From assembly GCF_016774335.1 (NCBI RefSeq), contig NZ_JAETWA010000014.1, positions 62,001 through 126,000 on the forward strand: a stretch of DNA of 64,000 nucleotides, read 5' to 3'. Each line of letters begins with the position of its first letter. Within the stretch, counting starts at the first letter, position 1. The notes below the pieces were generated by a model. That model was not told where the DNA came from. It saw only the letters and a program-made list of their open reading frames with translations, and ran no database searches. The stretch is from Luteimonas saliphila (lineage in GTDB: Bacteria; Pseudomonadota; Gammaproteobacteria; Xanthomonadales; Xanthomonadaceae). Both the position numbers and the translations under genes were made by a program. Below are positions 1 through 11,600 of this stretch, one piece after another.

Positions 1-1
1 A

Positions 2-799
2 GCCTTCCTTGATGGCCAGCCCGCCGCCGCCGCCGAACTGCAGCCCCTGGCCTTGGCCAACTACGGCCACTTCACCTCGATGCAGGTGCGCGGACGCGCG
101 GTGCGCGGCCTCGACCTGCACCTGCAGCGGTTGAAGGCGGCGACCCGCGAGCTGTTCGACACGAGGATCGAGGACGAGCGCCTCCTCGCCGCCATCCTCG
201 CCGCGCTCGATGCCGACGGCGTGGACGATGCCAGCGTGCGGGTCACCGTGTTCTCGCGCGCCTTCGACTACACCCGGCCGGACGCCGTCGTGCCGGTCGA
301 CGTGCTGGTCTCGCTCACGGCGCCGCGCGAGGCCGACCCGAAGCCGGCCTGGGTGAAGACCTTCCCGTTCCAGCGCCCGCTGCCGCAGATCAAGCACGTC
401 GGCACCTTCCCCCTGTTCCAGTCGCGGCGGCAGGCGCGGCGCGACGGCTTCGACGATGCGCTGTTCGTCGACCCGAAGGGCCGGATCAGCGAGGGCTCGG
501 TCTGGAACATCGGCTTCTGGGACGGCGCGCAAGTCATCTGGCCGCAGGCCGAGGCCCTGCGCGGCACCGAAGAGCGGCTGCTGCAACTGGGGCTGGCGGA
601 GGTCGGCGTGGCCCAGCGCCACATGCCGGTGGAGGCTCGCGCCCTGGGCGGCCTGCGGACCGCCTTCGCGGCCAACGCCACCGGCATCTGGCCCATCGCG
701 GGCATCGACGACACCGCGCTGCGGCCCGATCCACAGCTGATGGAGCGGCTGACGGCCGCCCGGGCCACCCAGCGCTGGCAGCCGCTGGGCCCGCGGTAG
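2..799 (+). CDS. Aminotransferase class IV, 5' end outside window
   Basis: PLP-dependent fold-type IV enzyme (branched-chain aminotransferase / aminodeoxychorismate lyase superfamily). The frame is open from the first bases of the window, reading [13 protein letters not shown] and then [16 protein letters not shown]. This matches the N-terminus of the family, so only a few codons and the true start are missing. A TTG inside this stretch is unlikely to be the start. The glycine-containing stretch EGSVWNIGF in the C-terminal half corresponds to the cofactor-binding EGs.sNif motif. Substrate cannot be told from sequence: aminodeoxychorismate lyase or a D-amino-acid-type transaminase are possible. 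It lies about 90 bp upstream of rpsP on the same strand. Confidence 0.8.
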   Translation, partial: AFLDGQPAAAAELQPLALANYGHFTSMQVRGRAVRGLDLHLQRLKAATRELFDTRIEDERLLAAILAALDADGVDDASVRVTVFSRAFDYTRPDAVVPVDVLVSLTAPREADPKPAWVKTFPFQRPLPQIKHVGTFPLFQSRRQARRDGFDDALFVDPKGRISEGSVWNIGFWDGAQVIWPQAEALRGTEERLLQLGLAEVGVAQRHMPVEARALGGLRTAFAANATGIWPIAGIDDTALRPDPQLMERLTAARATQRWQPLGPR

Positions 800-888
800 G
801 GCGGGTGGGTTTCGCACCCCCGATCAATGGCTTACAATATCCGGCTTACCTCGCCATCCTGGCGACTGGGCAATACCGGGAACGCACC

Positions 889-1149
889 ATGGTCAAGATC
901 CGCCTCACCCGCGGCGGCGCGAAGAAGCGCCCCTTCTACCACATCATCGTCACCGACTCGCGCAGCGCGCGCGACGGCCGCAACATCGAGCGCGTGGGTT
1001 ACTACAACCCCGTCGCCCAGGGCGCCGAGCAGCGCATCGTGCTGGACACCGCGCGCGTCGACCACTGGGTCTCGCAGGGCGCGCAGCTGACCGACAAGGT
1101 CCGCAACCTGTACCGCGAAGCCGCCAAGGCCGCCGCTCCGGCCGCCTGA
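889..1149 (+). CDS. rpsP: 30S ribosomal protein S16
   Basis: Small-subunit assembly protein of 86 residues, the usual size. It begins [17 protein letters not shown] and contains the diagnostic [11 protein letters not shown] segment, ending in an Ala-rich tail. The frame is open further upstream, but the ATG here is the only start that gives the family N-terminus. First gene of the conserved rpsP-rimM-trmD-rplS group, followed after 34 bp by rimM. Confidence 0.97.
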   Translation: MVKIRLTRGGAKKRPFYHIIVTDSRSARDGRNIERVGYYNPVAQGAEQRIVLDTARVDHWVSQGAQLTDKVRNLYREAAKAAAPAA

Positions 1150-1183
1150 CGCGCGGCCGCGCGATCGCGTGGCCAGCGACACG

Positions 1184-1696
1184 ATGAACGAACCGACGCG
1201 CCGTATCCTCATGGGCAGGATCCACGGCGCGTTCGGCGTGCGTGGCGAACTGAAACTCGAATCCTTCAGCGATCCGCCGGAAGCGATCTTCCGCTACCGC
1301 CCATGGATCCTGCGCGACGCGCAGGGGGGCGAGCGCGAACTGGAAGGCGCCCACGGACGCAGCACCGCCAAGGGCATCGTGATGCGGCTGCCGGGCATCG
1401 AGGACCGCGATGCCGCCGAGGCGATGCGCGGCGGCGAGATCCTGGTGCCGCGCGCGGCGCTGCCGCCGCCCGGGCCGGGCGAGTACTACTGGGTCGATCT
1501 CGAAGGCCTGCGCGTGGTGAATGCCGAAGGCGTCGATTTCGGTACGGTGTCGCACCTGTTCTCCACCGGCGCGAACGATGTGCTGGTCGCGCGGGGCGAG
1601 CGCGAGCGGATGATCCCGTTCGTCGAGCCGGACTACGTGGTATCGGTGGATTTCGAAGCCGGCGTGGTGACCGTCGACTGGGATGCGGACTTCTGA
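1184..1696 (+). CDS. rimM: Ribosome maturation factor RimM
   Basis: 16S rRNA processing protein that binds S19 and assists 30S head maturation. The N-terminal beta-barrel begins [19 protein letters not shown]. The C-terminal PRC-barrel contains the signature [11 protein letters not shown] and [10 protein letters not shown]. Product is 170 residues from this ATG; an in-frame GTG 15 bp upstream is an alternative. The ATG is preferred because related RimM proteins begin only a few residues before the RRIL motif. Lies between rpsP and trmD, as in most proteobacteria. Confidence 0.95.
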   Translation: MNEPTRRILMGRIHGAFGVRGELKLESFSDPPEAIFRYRPWILRDAQGGERELEGAHGRSTAKGIVMRLPGIEDRDAAEAMRGGEILVPRAALPPPGPGEYYWVDLEGLRVVNAEGVDFGTVSHLFSTGANDVLVARGERERMIPFVEPDYVVSVDFEAGVVTVDWDADF

Positions 1697-1903
1697 CCCG
1701 ATCGCCGGGTATTCATCGTCGGTGCGGTGAGGTCGGCTCCGCGCCCCGATCGTTGACGGGATATCGACGGAATGCGTCACGCCATGGCGGCCAGCGGCGG
1801 GACGGTCACCGTGGAGATCCCTCGCTGTGCTCAGGATGACAAGGTCTCGGGCTGTCCATTGCCTAATCCAGAAGCGCTTCACGACGTGTCGCACGCCGGT
1901 CAT

Positions 1904-1944
1904 CCCCAATCCCCAATCCCCAGTCCCCAATCCCGGTCCCCAAT
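1904..1944 (+). repeat. CCCCAAT heptamer tract abutting trmD start
   Basis: Six tandem units: CCCCAAT, CCCCAAT, CCCCAGT, CCCCAAT, CCCGGT, CCCCAAT. The final AT of the last unit, with the next G, forms the trmD start codon. The complementary strand reads as runs of three or four G separated by three-base spacers, a strong G-quadruplex pattern on the trmD template strand. G-rich heptamer repeats of this kind are, from memory, enriched in Xanthomonas genomes. The rest of the 246-bp rimM-trmD gap has no gene; near 1815-1844 it holds a segment resembling a common interspersed repeat (GATCCCTCGCTGTGCTCAGG). Confidence 0.85.
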
Positions 1945-2692
1945 GCGCATCGACATCATCAGCCTGTTCCCCGAGTTCGTCGCCCTGTGCGCCGGCTTCG
2001 GCGTGGTCGGGCGCGCGCAGGAGCGCGGGCTGCTGTCGATCCATGGCTGGAATCCGCGCGACTACGCGCAGGGCAACTACCGGCGGGTCGACGACCGCCC
2101 GTTCGGCGGCGGCCCGGGGATGGTGATGCTGATCGATCCGCTGCGCGCGGCGATCGATGCCGCGCGTGCCGCAGACCCGATCCGGGGCCGGGTCGTCTAC
2201 CTGAGCCCGCAGGGGCGGGCGCTGACCCAGGCACGGGTACGCGAGCTCGCGGGGCAATCCAGGATCATCCTGCTGTGCGGACGCTACGAGGGCGTCGACG
2301 AACGGCTGCTCGCCGCCGAGGTCGACGAGGAGCTCTCGATCGGCGACTACGTGCTGTCGGGCGGCGAACTGGCCGCTGCAGTGGTCGTGGACGCAGTCGC
2401 GCGACTGCAGGAAGGCGTGCTCAACGACGCCGGTTCGGCCGTGCAGGACAGCTTCGAAGGCGACGGCCTGCTCGATTGCCCGCACTACACGCGACCGGTC
2501 GAGCACGCGCTGGGTGCGGTGCCGGAGGTGCTGCTGTCGGGCAATCACGCCGAGATCGCCCGCTGGCGTCGTCGCCAGGCGCTGCTGCGCACGCGCGAGC
2601 GGCGCCCGGACCTGCTGGCCGCTGCCGGCCTGAGCGCGGAGGAGGCACGATGGCTCGAAGCGCAGGATGGAACCGGGGACGAGGCGGGCTGA
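1943..2692 (+). CDS. trmD: tRNA (guanine-N1)-methyltransferase TrmD
   Basis: SPOUT-fold methyltransferase that makes m1G37 in tRNAs with G36, protecting the reading frame; 249 residues. Begins [12 protein letters not shown]. The knotted SAM-binding region includes [24 protein letters not shown] and [14 protein letters not shown], and the C-terminal domain has CPHYTRP and [13 protein letters not shown]. The start is fixed by homology even though no Shine-Dalgarno sequence precedes it: the upstream 40 bases are the CCCCAAT repeat tract. Translation may depend on coupling to rimM or on an unstructured C-rich leader (inference). Confidence 0.96.
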   Translation: MRIDIISLFPEFVALCAGFGVVGRAQERGLLSIHGWNPRDYAQGNYRRVDDRPFGGGPGMVMLIDPLRAAIDAARAADPIRGRVVYLSPQGRALTQARVRELAGQSRIILLCGRYEGVDERLLAAEVDEELSIGDYVLSGGELAAAVVVDAVARLQEGVLNDAGSAVQDSFEGDGLLDCPHYTRPVEHALGAVPEVLLSGNHAEIARWRRRQALLRTRERRPDLLAAAGLSAEEARWLEAQDGTGDEAG

Positions 2693-3071
2693 CTTCTGGA
2701 GCCGACCCAGCGTCCCGCTCCGCGTGCGGCCGTGGCGGGCGGCCTGGAACGGGAGCGGGGCGTCGGAACCGGGGACATCCGGGCCGCGGCGGCGGGGCCA
2801 AGGACCCTTGGCGGTGGGATGGGCTCGGGCACGGGCACGGGCAGGCGTTGGGGAGCCCCCCGGGTGCGCTGCGCTTACCCGGGCTACGGGTCGGGGAGGG
2901 GGCGGGGTGTGCAATGCGCTGGCCTGCCGGGGCGCCCGGGGGCGGTGGCCGAGGGGGCAGTTTCCCGCTATCATGCGCGGCTGACCTGCCCTGAGCAGGC
3001 ACATGCCAAGAGCGTGCGTCCACGTGCACCACGCCTACAACGACTCCAACAGGCTCCGCCGAGATACCGCC
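2693..3071. other. Intergenic trmD-rplS, no gene recognised
   Basis: Very GC-rich, with low-complexity GGGCACGGGCACGGGC-type sequence. It has one inverted repeat, CCCGGGT/ACCCGGG, at 2859-2865 and 2877-2883 around GCGCTGCGCTT, which looks like a degenerate interspersed repeat. Open frames here have no recognisable protein similarity. TATCAT at about 2969 is the only promoter-like element seen ahead of rplS, and it is weak. Confidence 0.5.
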
Positions 3072-3491
3072 ATGACCACCAAGCCGTCCCTGAACACCCT
3101 GCTGCAGCAGTTCGAGAGCGAACAGGTGCAGCGCAAGCTTCCCGACTTCGGCCCGGGCGACACCGTCGTCGTCAACGTCAAGGTCAAGGAAGGCAACCGC
3201 GAGCGCATCCAGGCCTACGAGGGCGTGGTGATCGGCAAGAAGAACGCCGGCCTGAACTCCTCGTTCACCGTGCGCAAGATCTCGCACGGCTACGGCGTCG
3301 AGCGCGTGTTCCAGACCCACAGCGCCACCATCGACTCGGTCGACGTGAAGCGCCGCGGCGCGGTGCGCGCCGGCAAGCTGTACTACCTGCGCGGCCTGGA
3401 AGGCAAGAAGGCGCGCATCAAGGAAGACCTGTCCGCGCACGCCAAGGCGAAGGCCGCGGCCGCGGCCGCCGCTGCGGAAGCCGCCGAGTAA
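3072..3491 (+). CDS. rplS: 50S ribosomal protein L19
   Basis: Large-subunit protein at the 30S-50S interface; 139 residues. Contains the family core [21 protein letters not shown] and [10 protein letters not shown] followed by the [20 protein letters not shown] block. Somewhat longer than E. coli L19 (115 residues) because of an Ala/Lys-rich C-terminal tail, common in this bacterial family. Last gene of the rpsP-rimM-trmD-rplS group, with its own upstream spacer and a terminator hairpin directly downstream. Confidence 0.97.
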   Translation: MTTKPSLNTLLQQFESEQVQRKLPDFGPGDTVVVNVKVKEGNRERIQAYEGVVIGKKNAGLNSSFTVRKISHGYGVERVFQTHSATIDSVDVKRRGAVRAGKLYYLRGLEGKKARIKEDLSAHAKAKAAAAAAAAEAAE

Positions 3492-3514
3492 GGCTGCGCC
3501 CGCGCTGTCCCGCG

Positions 3515-3540
3515 ACGGCCGCCGCAGGGCGGCCGTTTGC
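3515..3540 (+). terminator. Terminator hairpin after rplS
   Basis: Perfect 9-bp stem ACGGCCGCC / GGCGGCCGT with a GCAG loop, 23 bp past the rplS stop. The following T tract is short (TTGCGTT), so termination may be moderate. Confidence 0.7.
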
Positions 3541-3718
3541 GTTGGTGGTGAATCGGATGCCCGCGTAGGTAGGGACGCAAGCGGAGGTCGCGGACATCGC
3601 TGCCGGCGCCGTTGATGCCGGGCGGGCATTGCCCCGGCCCTGCTGGGCGTATCCGGGCGGTTTCGCGGTCTCCGTGGCGTGGCCGGAGCGCGCATCGCGC
3701 CCGCTACAATCGACGGCC

Positions 3719-4126
3719 ATGACATCCATGCACGATCCCGGGCAGCGTATCCGCCTCGACGTCTGGCTGTGGGCGGCGCGCTTCTACCGGACGCGCGCGC
3801 TGGCCCGGCAGGCGGTGGATACCGGCAAGGTCGAGGTCGATGGCCAGCGCGCCAAGCCCGCGAGGGCCGTGCGCGTGGGCGAGACGATGCGGATCGAGCG
3901 GTCCGGCGAGACTTTCGAGATCGAAGTGTGCGGACTGTCGGACATACGCGGGCCGGCACCGGTGGCGCAGGGTCTGTACTCGGAATCGGAGGACTCGCGC
4001 GCGCGGCGCGAGTCCGCCCGTGAACTGGCGCGCGCCGGACGCAACGGCTACCGCCCGCCGGAGAAGAAGCCGGACAAGCGTGCACGGCGCCTGATCCGCG
4101 CGCTCGGCGACATCGACGCGAGCTAG
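3719..4126 (+). CDS. hslR: S4-domain RNA-binding heat shock protein Hsp15-like
   Basis: Hsp15 family, which binds 50S subunits carrying a stalled nascent chain. The 135 residues start with an S4 RNA-binding domain, RLDVWLWAARFYRTRALARQ, followed by GKVEVDGQRAKPARAVRVGE. The C-terminal half is the basic tail typical of HslR, GYRPPEKKPDKRARRLIRAL. A second in-frame ATG three codons later is possible. Monocistronic, and faces katG across a shared bidirectional terminator. Confidence 0.9.
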   Translation: MTSMHDPGQRIRLDVWLWAARFYRTRALARQAVDTGKVEVDGQRAKPARAVRVGETMRIERSGETFEIEVCGLSDIRGPAPVAQGLYSESEDSRARRESARELARAGRNGYRPPEKKPDKRARRLIRALGDIDAS

Positions 4127-4145
4127 CCGCGGGACACGGGAAGGA

Positions 4146-4170
4146 AAACGCCGGCACGTGGCCGGCGTTT
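4146..4170. terminator. Bidirectional terminator hslR / katG
   Basis: Perfect 10-bp inverted repeat AAACGCCGGC / GCCGGCGTTT with a 5-base loop, lying between the convergent ends of hslR and katG. It is preceded by A-rich and followed by T-rich bases, so it can serve both strands. Confidence 0.85.
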
Positions 4171-4193
4171 CCGCGTTTCGTGACGCCTGCGCC

Positions 4194-6476
<2,283 letters not shown>

Positions 6477-6538
6477 TCAGGAACACCACCCTACGCCCCC
6501 GTGATGAATAGATGAAATCGAATTAAGCGAAGGCACGC

Positions 6539-6553
6539 ATAGCCTCAAGCTAT
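6539..6553 (-). promoter_or_regulatory. Candidate OxyR half-site upstream of katG
   Basis: ATAG-N7-CTAT palindrome (ATAGCCTCAAGCTAT), the core of the OxyR tetramer-binding consensus. It is placed 90 bp upstream of katG, where an activator of that gene would bind. The flanking second half-site expected seven bases away is poorly conserved. The 150-bp katG/flavoprotein gap is otherwise AT-richer than its neighbours and carries no gene. Confidence 0.55.
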
Positions 6554-6602
6554 CGCGATCGGCTCTGATGCAGTGCATCAATCGATGCGTGCAGCGGCCC
6601 GC

Positions 6603-7811
6603 TCAGGCGGCCAGGCCAGCCGCGTGGCCCGACGCCCAGGCCCACTGGAAGTTGTAGCCGCCGAGCCAGCCGGTCACGTCCACCACTTCGCCGATGAAAA
6701 ACAGGCCGGGCACATGCCTCGACATCATGGTGGTCGAGGAGAGCCCCGCCGTGTCGACGCCACCGAGCGTCACTTCGGCGGTCCGGTAACCTTCGGTGCC
6801 GCTGGCCACGAGCGGCCAGGCGCCGAGCACGTCGGCGACCTGGCGCAACTGCGCCGGGGTGTACTGCCGCATCGGCCGGCTCGGCAGCCAGACCTCGCAC
6901 AGGCGCTGCGCGAAGCGGCGCGGCAGCACGTCGCCCAGCACCGTGCGCAGCTCGGTGGCGGGGCGGTCGCGCTGCTGTGCGGCCAGCCAGGCGGGGAGGT
7001 CGTGGCCGGGCAGCAGGTCGAGCCGCAGCTCATCGCCCGGCTGCCAGTACGAGGAGATCTGCAGGATCGCCGGTCCGCTGACCCCGCGATGGGTGAGCAG
7101 CAGTCCGTTGCGGAAGCTCGCGCCATCGCAATGCGCTTGCACCTCGAACGCGACGCCCGACAGGTCCTGCAGACGCTCGAGGTGCTTGCCGCTCAAGGTC
7201 AGCGGCACCAGTCCCGCGCGCGTCGGCAGCAGCGCGTGGCCGAAGCTCCGTGCGAGCTCATGGCCGAAGCCGGTCGCGCCCATGCTCGGGATCGACAGGC
7301 CACCGGTGGCGACCACCAGGGACCCGCACTCGATCGTGCCCAGCGTGGTCTGCAGGCGAAAGGGGCCGTCGTCGGGGCGCTCGATCGTGTCGACGCTGCA
7401 GTGGGTGCGCACGTCGACGCCGACCGACGCGGCTTCCTCGAGCAGCATGCGCACGATCTGCTTCGACGAGTCGTCGCAGAACAGCTGCCCCAGCTCCTTC
7501 TCGTGCCAGGCGATGCGGTGGCGCTCGACCATCGCGATGAAGTCCGCCGGCGTGTAGCGGGCGAGGGCGGACTTGCAGAAATGCGGATTGGCCGAGAGGA
7601 AGTTCTCCGGCGTGGTGCCGGTATTGGTGAAGTTGCAGCGTCCGCCGCCGGACATCAGGATCTTCTTGCCGACCTTGTTGGCATGGTCCAGCACCAGCAC
7701 GCGCCGCCCGCGTCCACCCGCGGTGATCGCGCACATCAGCCCGGCGGCGCCGGCGCCGAGGACGACGACGTCGGCTTCGGGCGTGGAAGGCGGTGCGTGC
7801 TCGTGCATCAT
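6603..7811 (-). CDS. BaiN/HI0933-family FAD-dependent oxidoreductase
   Basis: Flavoprotein of the YhiN/HI0933 family; 402 residues. The N-terminal Rossmann dinucleotide motif is VVVLGAGAAGLMCA near residues 15-28. The family hallmark KILMSGGGRCNFTNTG follows at about residues 50-65. A second family signature, LFFIGEVVDVTGWLGGYNFQ, near the C-terminus closes the FAD site. Physiological substrate is unknown for most members; a few reduce bile-acid intermediates. A second Met one codon in could also be the start. Oriented with katG on its downstream side and no obvious operon partner. Confidence 0.9.
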   Translation of the reverse strand: MMHEHAPPSTPEADVVVLGAGAAGLMCAITAGGRGRRVLVLDHANKVGKKILMSGGGRCNFTNTGTTPENFLSANPHFCKSALARYTPADFIAMVERHRIAWHEKELGQLFCDDSSKQIVRMLLEEAASVGVDVRTHCSVDTIERPDDGPFRLQTTLGTIECGSLVVATGGLSIPSMGATGFGHELARSFGHALLPTRAGLVPLTLSGKHLERLQDLSGVAFEVQAHCDGASFRNGLLLTHRGVSGPAILQISSYWQPGDELRLDLLPGHDLPAWLAAQQRDRPATELRTVLGDVLPRRFAQRLCEVWLPSRPMRQYTPAQLRQVADVLGAWPLVASGTEGYRTAEVTLGGVDTAGLSSTTMMSRHVPGLFFIGEVVDVTGWLGGYNFQWAWASGHAAGLAA

Positions 7812-7914
7812 GCGGCACCCCGGCCACCGCAGGCGCGTCGCATGCGAGCGCCGGACGCGAACACGGCGGGCCCTGCCCGCCGTGTCCGTCGTGCAGAAAG
7901 GGAACGCAACCGGG

Positions 7915-8550
7915 TCAGCGCTTGTCCCCCAGCGACCCGCCGCCGATCTTCAGGATGTCGCCCAGGCCGAACTGCCCATCGCCATCCTGGTCGAGGACCG
8001 CGCCGAGCAGGCCGCCGCTCAGCCCCCCTTGCTGGCGGACCTGCTGCTGCTCCTGGCCGAGGATCGAACCGAGCAGTTGCGCGCTGGGGTCGCTCTCCGC
8101 CAGCGTACCCGCGCCCTTGTTCTGGAACATCTGCCGCGCGAGGAATGCGAGTACGATCGGCGCGAGGATCTTCATCAATTGCCCGGCCTTGTCGCCGCCC
8201 AGCCCGGTCGCCTGACCGAGACCGGCCTCGGCGCGTGGCTGTCGCCCGTCGAACACGTGGTCGAGGATGCCTGCACCATTGGTCTGTCGCGACTGCGCGC
8301 CGCCGAGCACCGCGCCGAGCAGTCCGTCGAGGTCGCCGGCGCCGGCGAAATCCTTCTGCAGCGCCCCGTACAGCGCCTCCGCGCCCTGCGGCTGGCTGGC
8401 GTTGCGGCCGAGCGCGCCGAGCAGCAGCGGCAGCGCCGCGCTGATCGCGCCGGCGGTCTGCGCCTGGCCCACGCCGAGCTGGCTGGAGATCCGCTGCAGC
8501 GGTGCGCCGCCGAGCTGCTCGAACAACTGGTCGGTCAATGGGCTGGCCAT
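7915..8550 (-). CDS. DUF937 family protein
   Basis: 211-residue soluble protein of unknown function matching the DUF937 pattern: a helical Ala/Gly/Leu-rich body beginning LTDQLFEQLGGAPLQRISSQ and continuing AISAALPLLLGALGRNAS. The C-terminal segment has the acidic EF-hand-like loop DQDGDGQFGLGDILK. No signal peptide or membrane helix. It lies between the flavoprotein and the AAA+ gene on the same strand, with about 60-100 bp gaps on either side, so it may have its own promoter. Confidence 0.75.
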   Translation of the reverse strand: MASPLTDQLFEQLGGAPLQRISSQLGVGQAQTAGAISAALPLLLGALGRNASQPQGAEALYGALQKDFAGAGDLDGLLGAVLGGAQSRQTNGAGILDHVFDGRQPRAEAGLGQATGLGGDKAGQLMKILAPIVLAFLARQMFQNKGAGTLAESDPSAQLLGSILGQEQQQVRQQGGLSGGLLGAVLDQDGDGQFGLGDILKIGGGSLGDKR

Positions 8551-8610
8551 GGTCTGTCCACGGTGAGGATGGGCGGCGCGGACGACTACTGTAGCGCTCC
8601 GGTGCCGGCA

Positions 8611-11600
8611 CTAGCGCATGATGTCGAAGTCGCCCGCGAGCACGCGATCCAGCCGGCCGCTGCGCCAGCCGCGGCGGGTATCGCGCACCAGTGGCGAAGG
8701 CTCGCCGCGGTAGCGTCGGCAGATCGGCGGCGCGGCCGCGGACGATGGATCGTCCGGTTCCGCATCCGCGCCGTCCGGGCGGGTGGGCGACACCACGACC
8801 TGCACCGACAGGCGCTCGGTCGCGCCGCGTTCGTCGTCGATCTCCAGCACGTGCAGGCCGGCTTCCGCTGCGAGCAGGTGGAATGCGCCGAAGCCGGAAA
8901 CCGACAGCCGCGCACGGCAGCGCTGCGCATCCTGCTCGACGAGTTCGACCTGCATGCCGCGCCGCTCGCTCCAGCCCAGGTACATGCCCAGCAGGCGCTG
9001 CCACCATTGCCGGACGTCCGCGGCGCGACGCGTGAGCTCCGCTTCGCTGGCGCTCAGAACGAGTTCGGCGTCCTGGGGCCGCCCCTGCGCGAGGTCCGCG
9101 ATCGCGATCTCCAGCAGGAACAGCAACTGCGCCAGCCGGGCCGACAGCGTGCGGTCGGCGCCGCGGCGCAGCCGCTCGAACATGCGCGCCGCGCCGCCGA
9201 GCGCGCTTTCGATGCGGTCGCGGCGCTCGATGCGGTCGAGGATCCGGAAGCGGCCGGGGTCGGTCCAGAAGCCGGCATCGTTCATTGCGGCGAAATCCGC
9301 GTCGCGCGCCTCGCTCCAGGCGGTGTCCTCGATGCGTGCCGACAGCGCCAGCAGGGCCGGTTCCAGCGCGGCGGCGGGGAGCGGCGCGTCCTGGGCCGCG
9401 TCGACCAGCGCCCGCAGGTCGGCGCCCGATGCGGGCGCGGGCGCCTCGCCGGCAGGCGCGTCCGGATCGATGAACTCCACGTCCAGGCGGTCGCCCGCGC
9501 CGCGCACGAACAGGAATTGCCCGCCCTCGGGTGCGCGATGTTCGACGATGCTGCGCGCCAGCGGCGCCAGCAGGTGATCCTCGATCGCGCGGCGCAGCGG
9601 CCGCGCGCCGAGGTCCGGGGTGAAGCCGCGGTCGAGCAGGAACTCGATCGCGGAGGGTTCCCATTCCACCGCCCAGTCGCGGCTGCGCAGGCCGCGGCGC
9701 TCGAGCGCGCGCGCCAGTTCCTTGTGCAGGATGCCGCGCATGGCCGCGCGGTCGAGCGGGCGGAACAGCACCACGCGGTCGAGCCGGTTGAGGAACTCGC
9801 GGCGGAAGGTTTCGTACAGTGCCTTTTCCACCACGCTGCGCGAATAGCCGCCGGCGCTGGCGGTGAAGCCCGGCCCGGCGCCGCGGGCGATCGTCGAGCC
9901 GACGTTGCTGGTGAGGATGATGATGCTGTGGCGGAAATCGGCGGTGTTGCCGTGCTGGTCGCTGAGCCGGCCGTCGTCGAACACTTGCAGGAACAGGTCC
10001 CAGACGTTGGGATGCGCCTTCTCGAACTCGTCGAGCAGCACCACCGAGAACGGCTGCTCGCGGATCCGCGACACCAGCGAGCGCGCACCGTCCGCGTCGC
10101 GACCGCCGGCGATCAGGCGGTAGGCCGAATCGGGCGACTGGAACTCGCTCATGTCCAGCCGCAGCAGCCGCTCGTCGCTGCCGAACAGCAGTTCGCCCAG
10201 CGTCTTGGCCAGTTCGGTCTTGCCGGTGCCGGTCGGGCCGGCGAACAGGAACACGCCGATCGGGCGGCGGCTGTCGGTCAGGCCGGCCTTGAGCATCGCG
10301 ATGCGGTCGACGAGGCACTCGATCGCCTCGTCCTGGCCGACGACGCGTCTGCGGAAGACGTCGCGCAGCCCGTCGAGCGAAAGCCGCTGGCGCTGGTCGA
10401 CCACGTCCATCGGCAAGCCGCTGCGCTGGCCCACGGCGAGCAGCAGCGTGTTGCCGTCGATCGGCAGGGCGGGCGGTTCGTGCTGGCGCGCGAGCGCGAG
10501 CGCGTCGTCGAGCAGGCGCAGGCTGCGTCCGGGTTCGAACTGGTCGGGAAAGTACTGCGCGGCGATGCGCAGCGCTTCGGTCAGCGCGCCGGCATGGATC
10601 GCGTCCTGACCGCAGCGTTCGCGCGCCGCCTGCGCCCACTGGCCGGCGATGTCCGCCAGCGCCGCCTCGCCGGGGGGCGACAGCAGGTGCAGGTCGAACA
10701 GCCGTGCCACCGTGGGACGGGAGAGCAGCAGGCGCGCCTGCTGCTGTGGGGTCAGCTCGCCGACCAGCAGCAGCTCGCCGCGTTCGACCGCGGGCAGCAC
10801 CAGGTCGAGGATGCCCCGCGGGTCGTTGGAATGGCTGCCCTTGTGCAGCAGGTCGAAGAAGTCCGGTACGCGCCACAGCGCGCGCGGGCGCTGCAGGGCG
10901 CCGAGCATCTCGCGCAGCCGTCCCTCGAGCTCTCCGATGTACTTCTGCCCGGCCAGCACGTCGGCGGCCGAGGCTTCGAACACCAGCCAGCCTTCGTCTT
11001 GCAGGCGCGCGCACAGCAGGTCGAGCAGGGCGGACTTGCCGGTACCGGGTTCCCCGACCAGCAGTTGCGGTCGAGGTGCGGGTTCGGCCAGGCGTTCGTG
11101 CAGTTCGTCGATCGCATCGTGCAACGCATCGTGACCGAACCGGGGCGCCGAAGCCGCGCGCGCACCGAGCCGGCCGATGCCGCCGAGCACGCGCCGCTCG
11201 CGCAGTCCGGCGAGCGCGGCGGCGATCGCATCGATCGACGGCTGCAGGACCGGTTCGCGGAAGCGCTCGAGCGTGGCCCTGATCTCCTCCAGGCGCGACT
11301 CGTCGGCATCCGCGGGTGCGGCCGGCGTCGCGTCGCCGGATGGCAGCGTGGACGCATGGCGCAGGTAGCGGCGGATGTCGTCGCGGATGCCGCCGTAGTC
11401 CCACCACCATTCGCGCGCGGCCATCGCGACCTCGGGCAGGGTGGCCGCATCCGGCAGCGTCTGCAGGTAGTCGAGGACGAAATGCAGGGCATAGGCGCCC
11501 AGTTGCGGGACGGCGGCAGCGACCGCGCTCGGATCGATATCGTCGCGCTGGCGCAGGGCGGCGCCGGCCATCGACGGCAGCACGTAGCCCTGGCTGGTGA

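Noticed and set aside
950..3004. Minus-strand open frame covering rpsP, rimM and trmD
   Set aside because: Shadow of three conserved genes; it also runs through repeat DNA.
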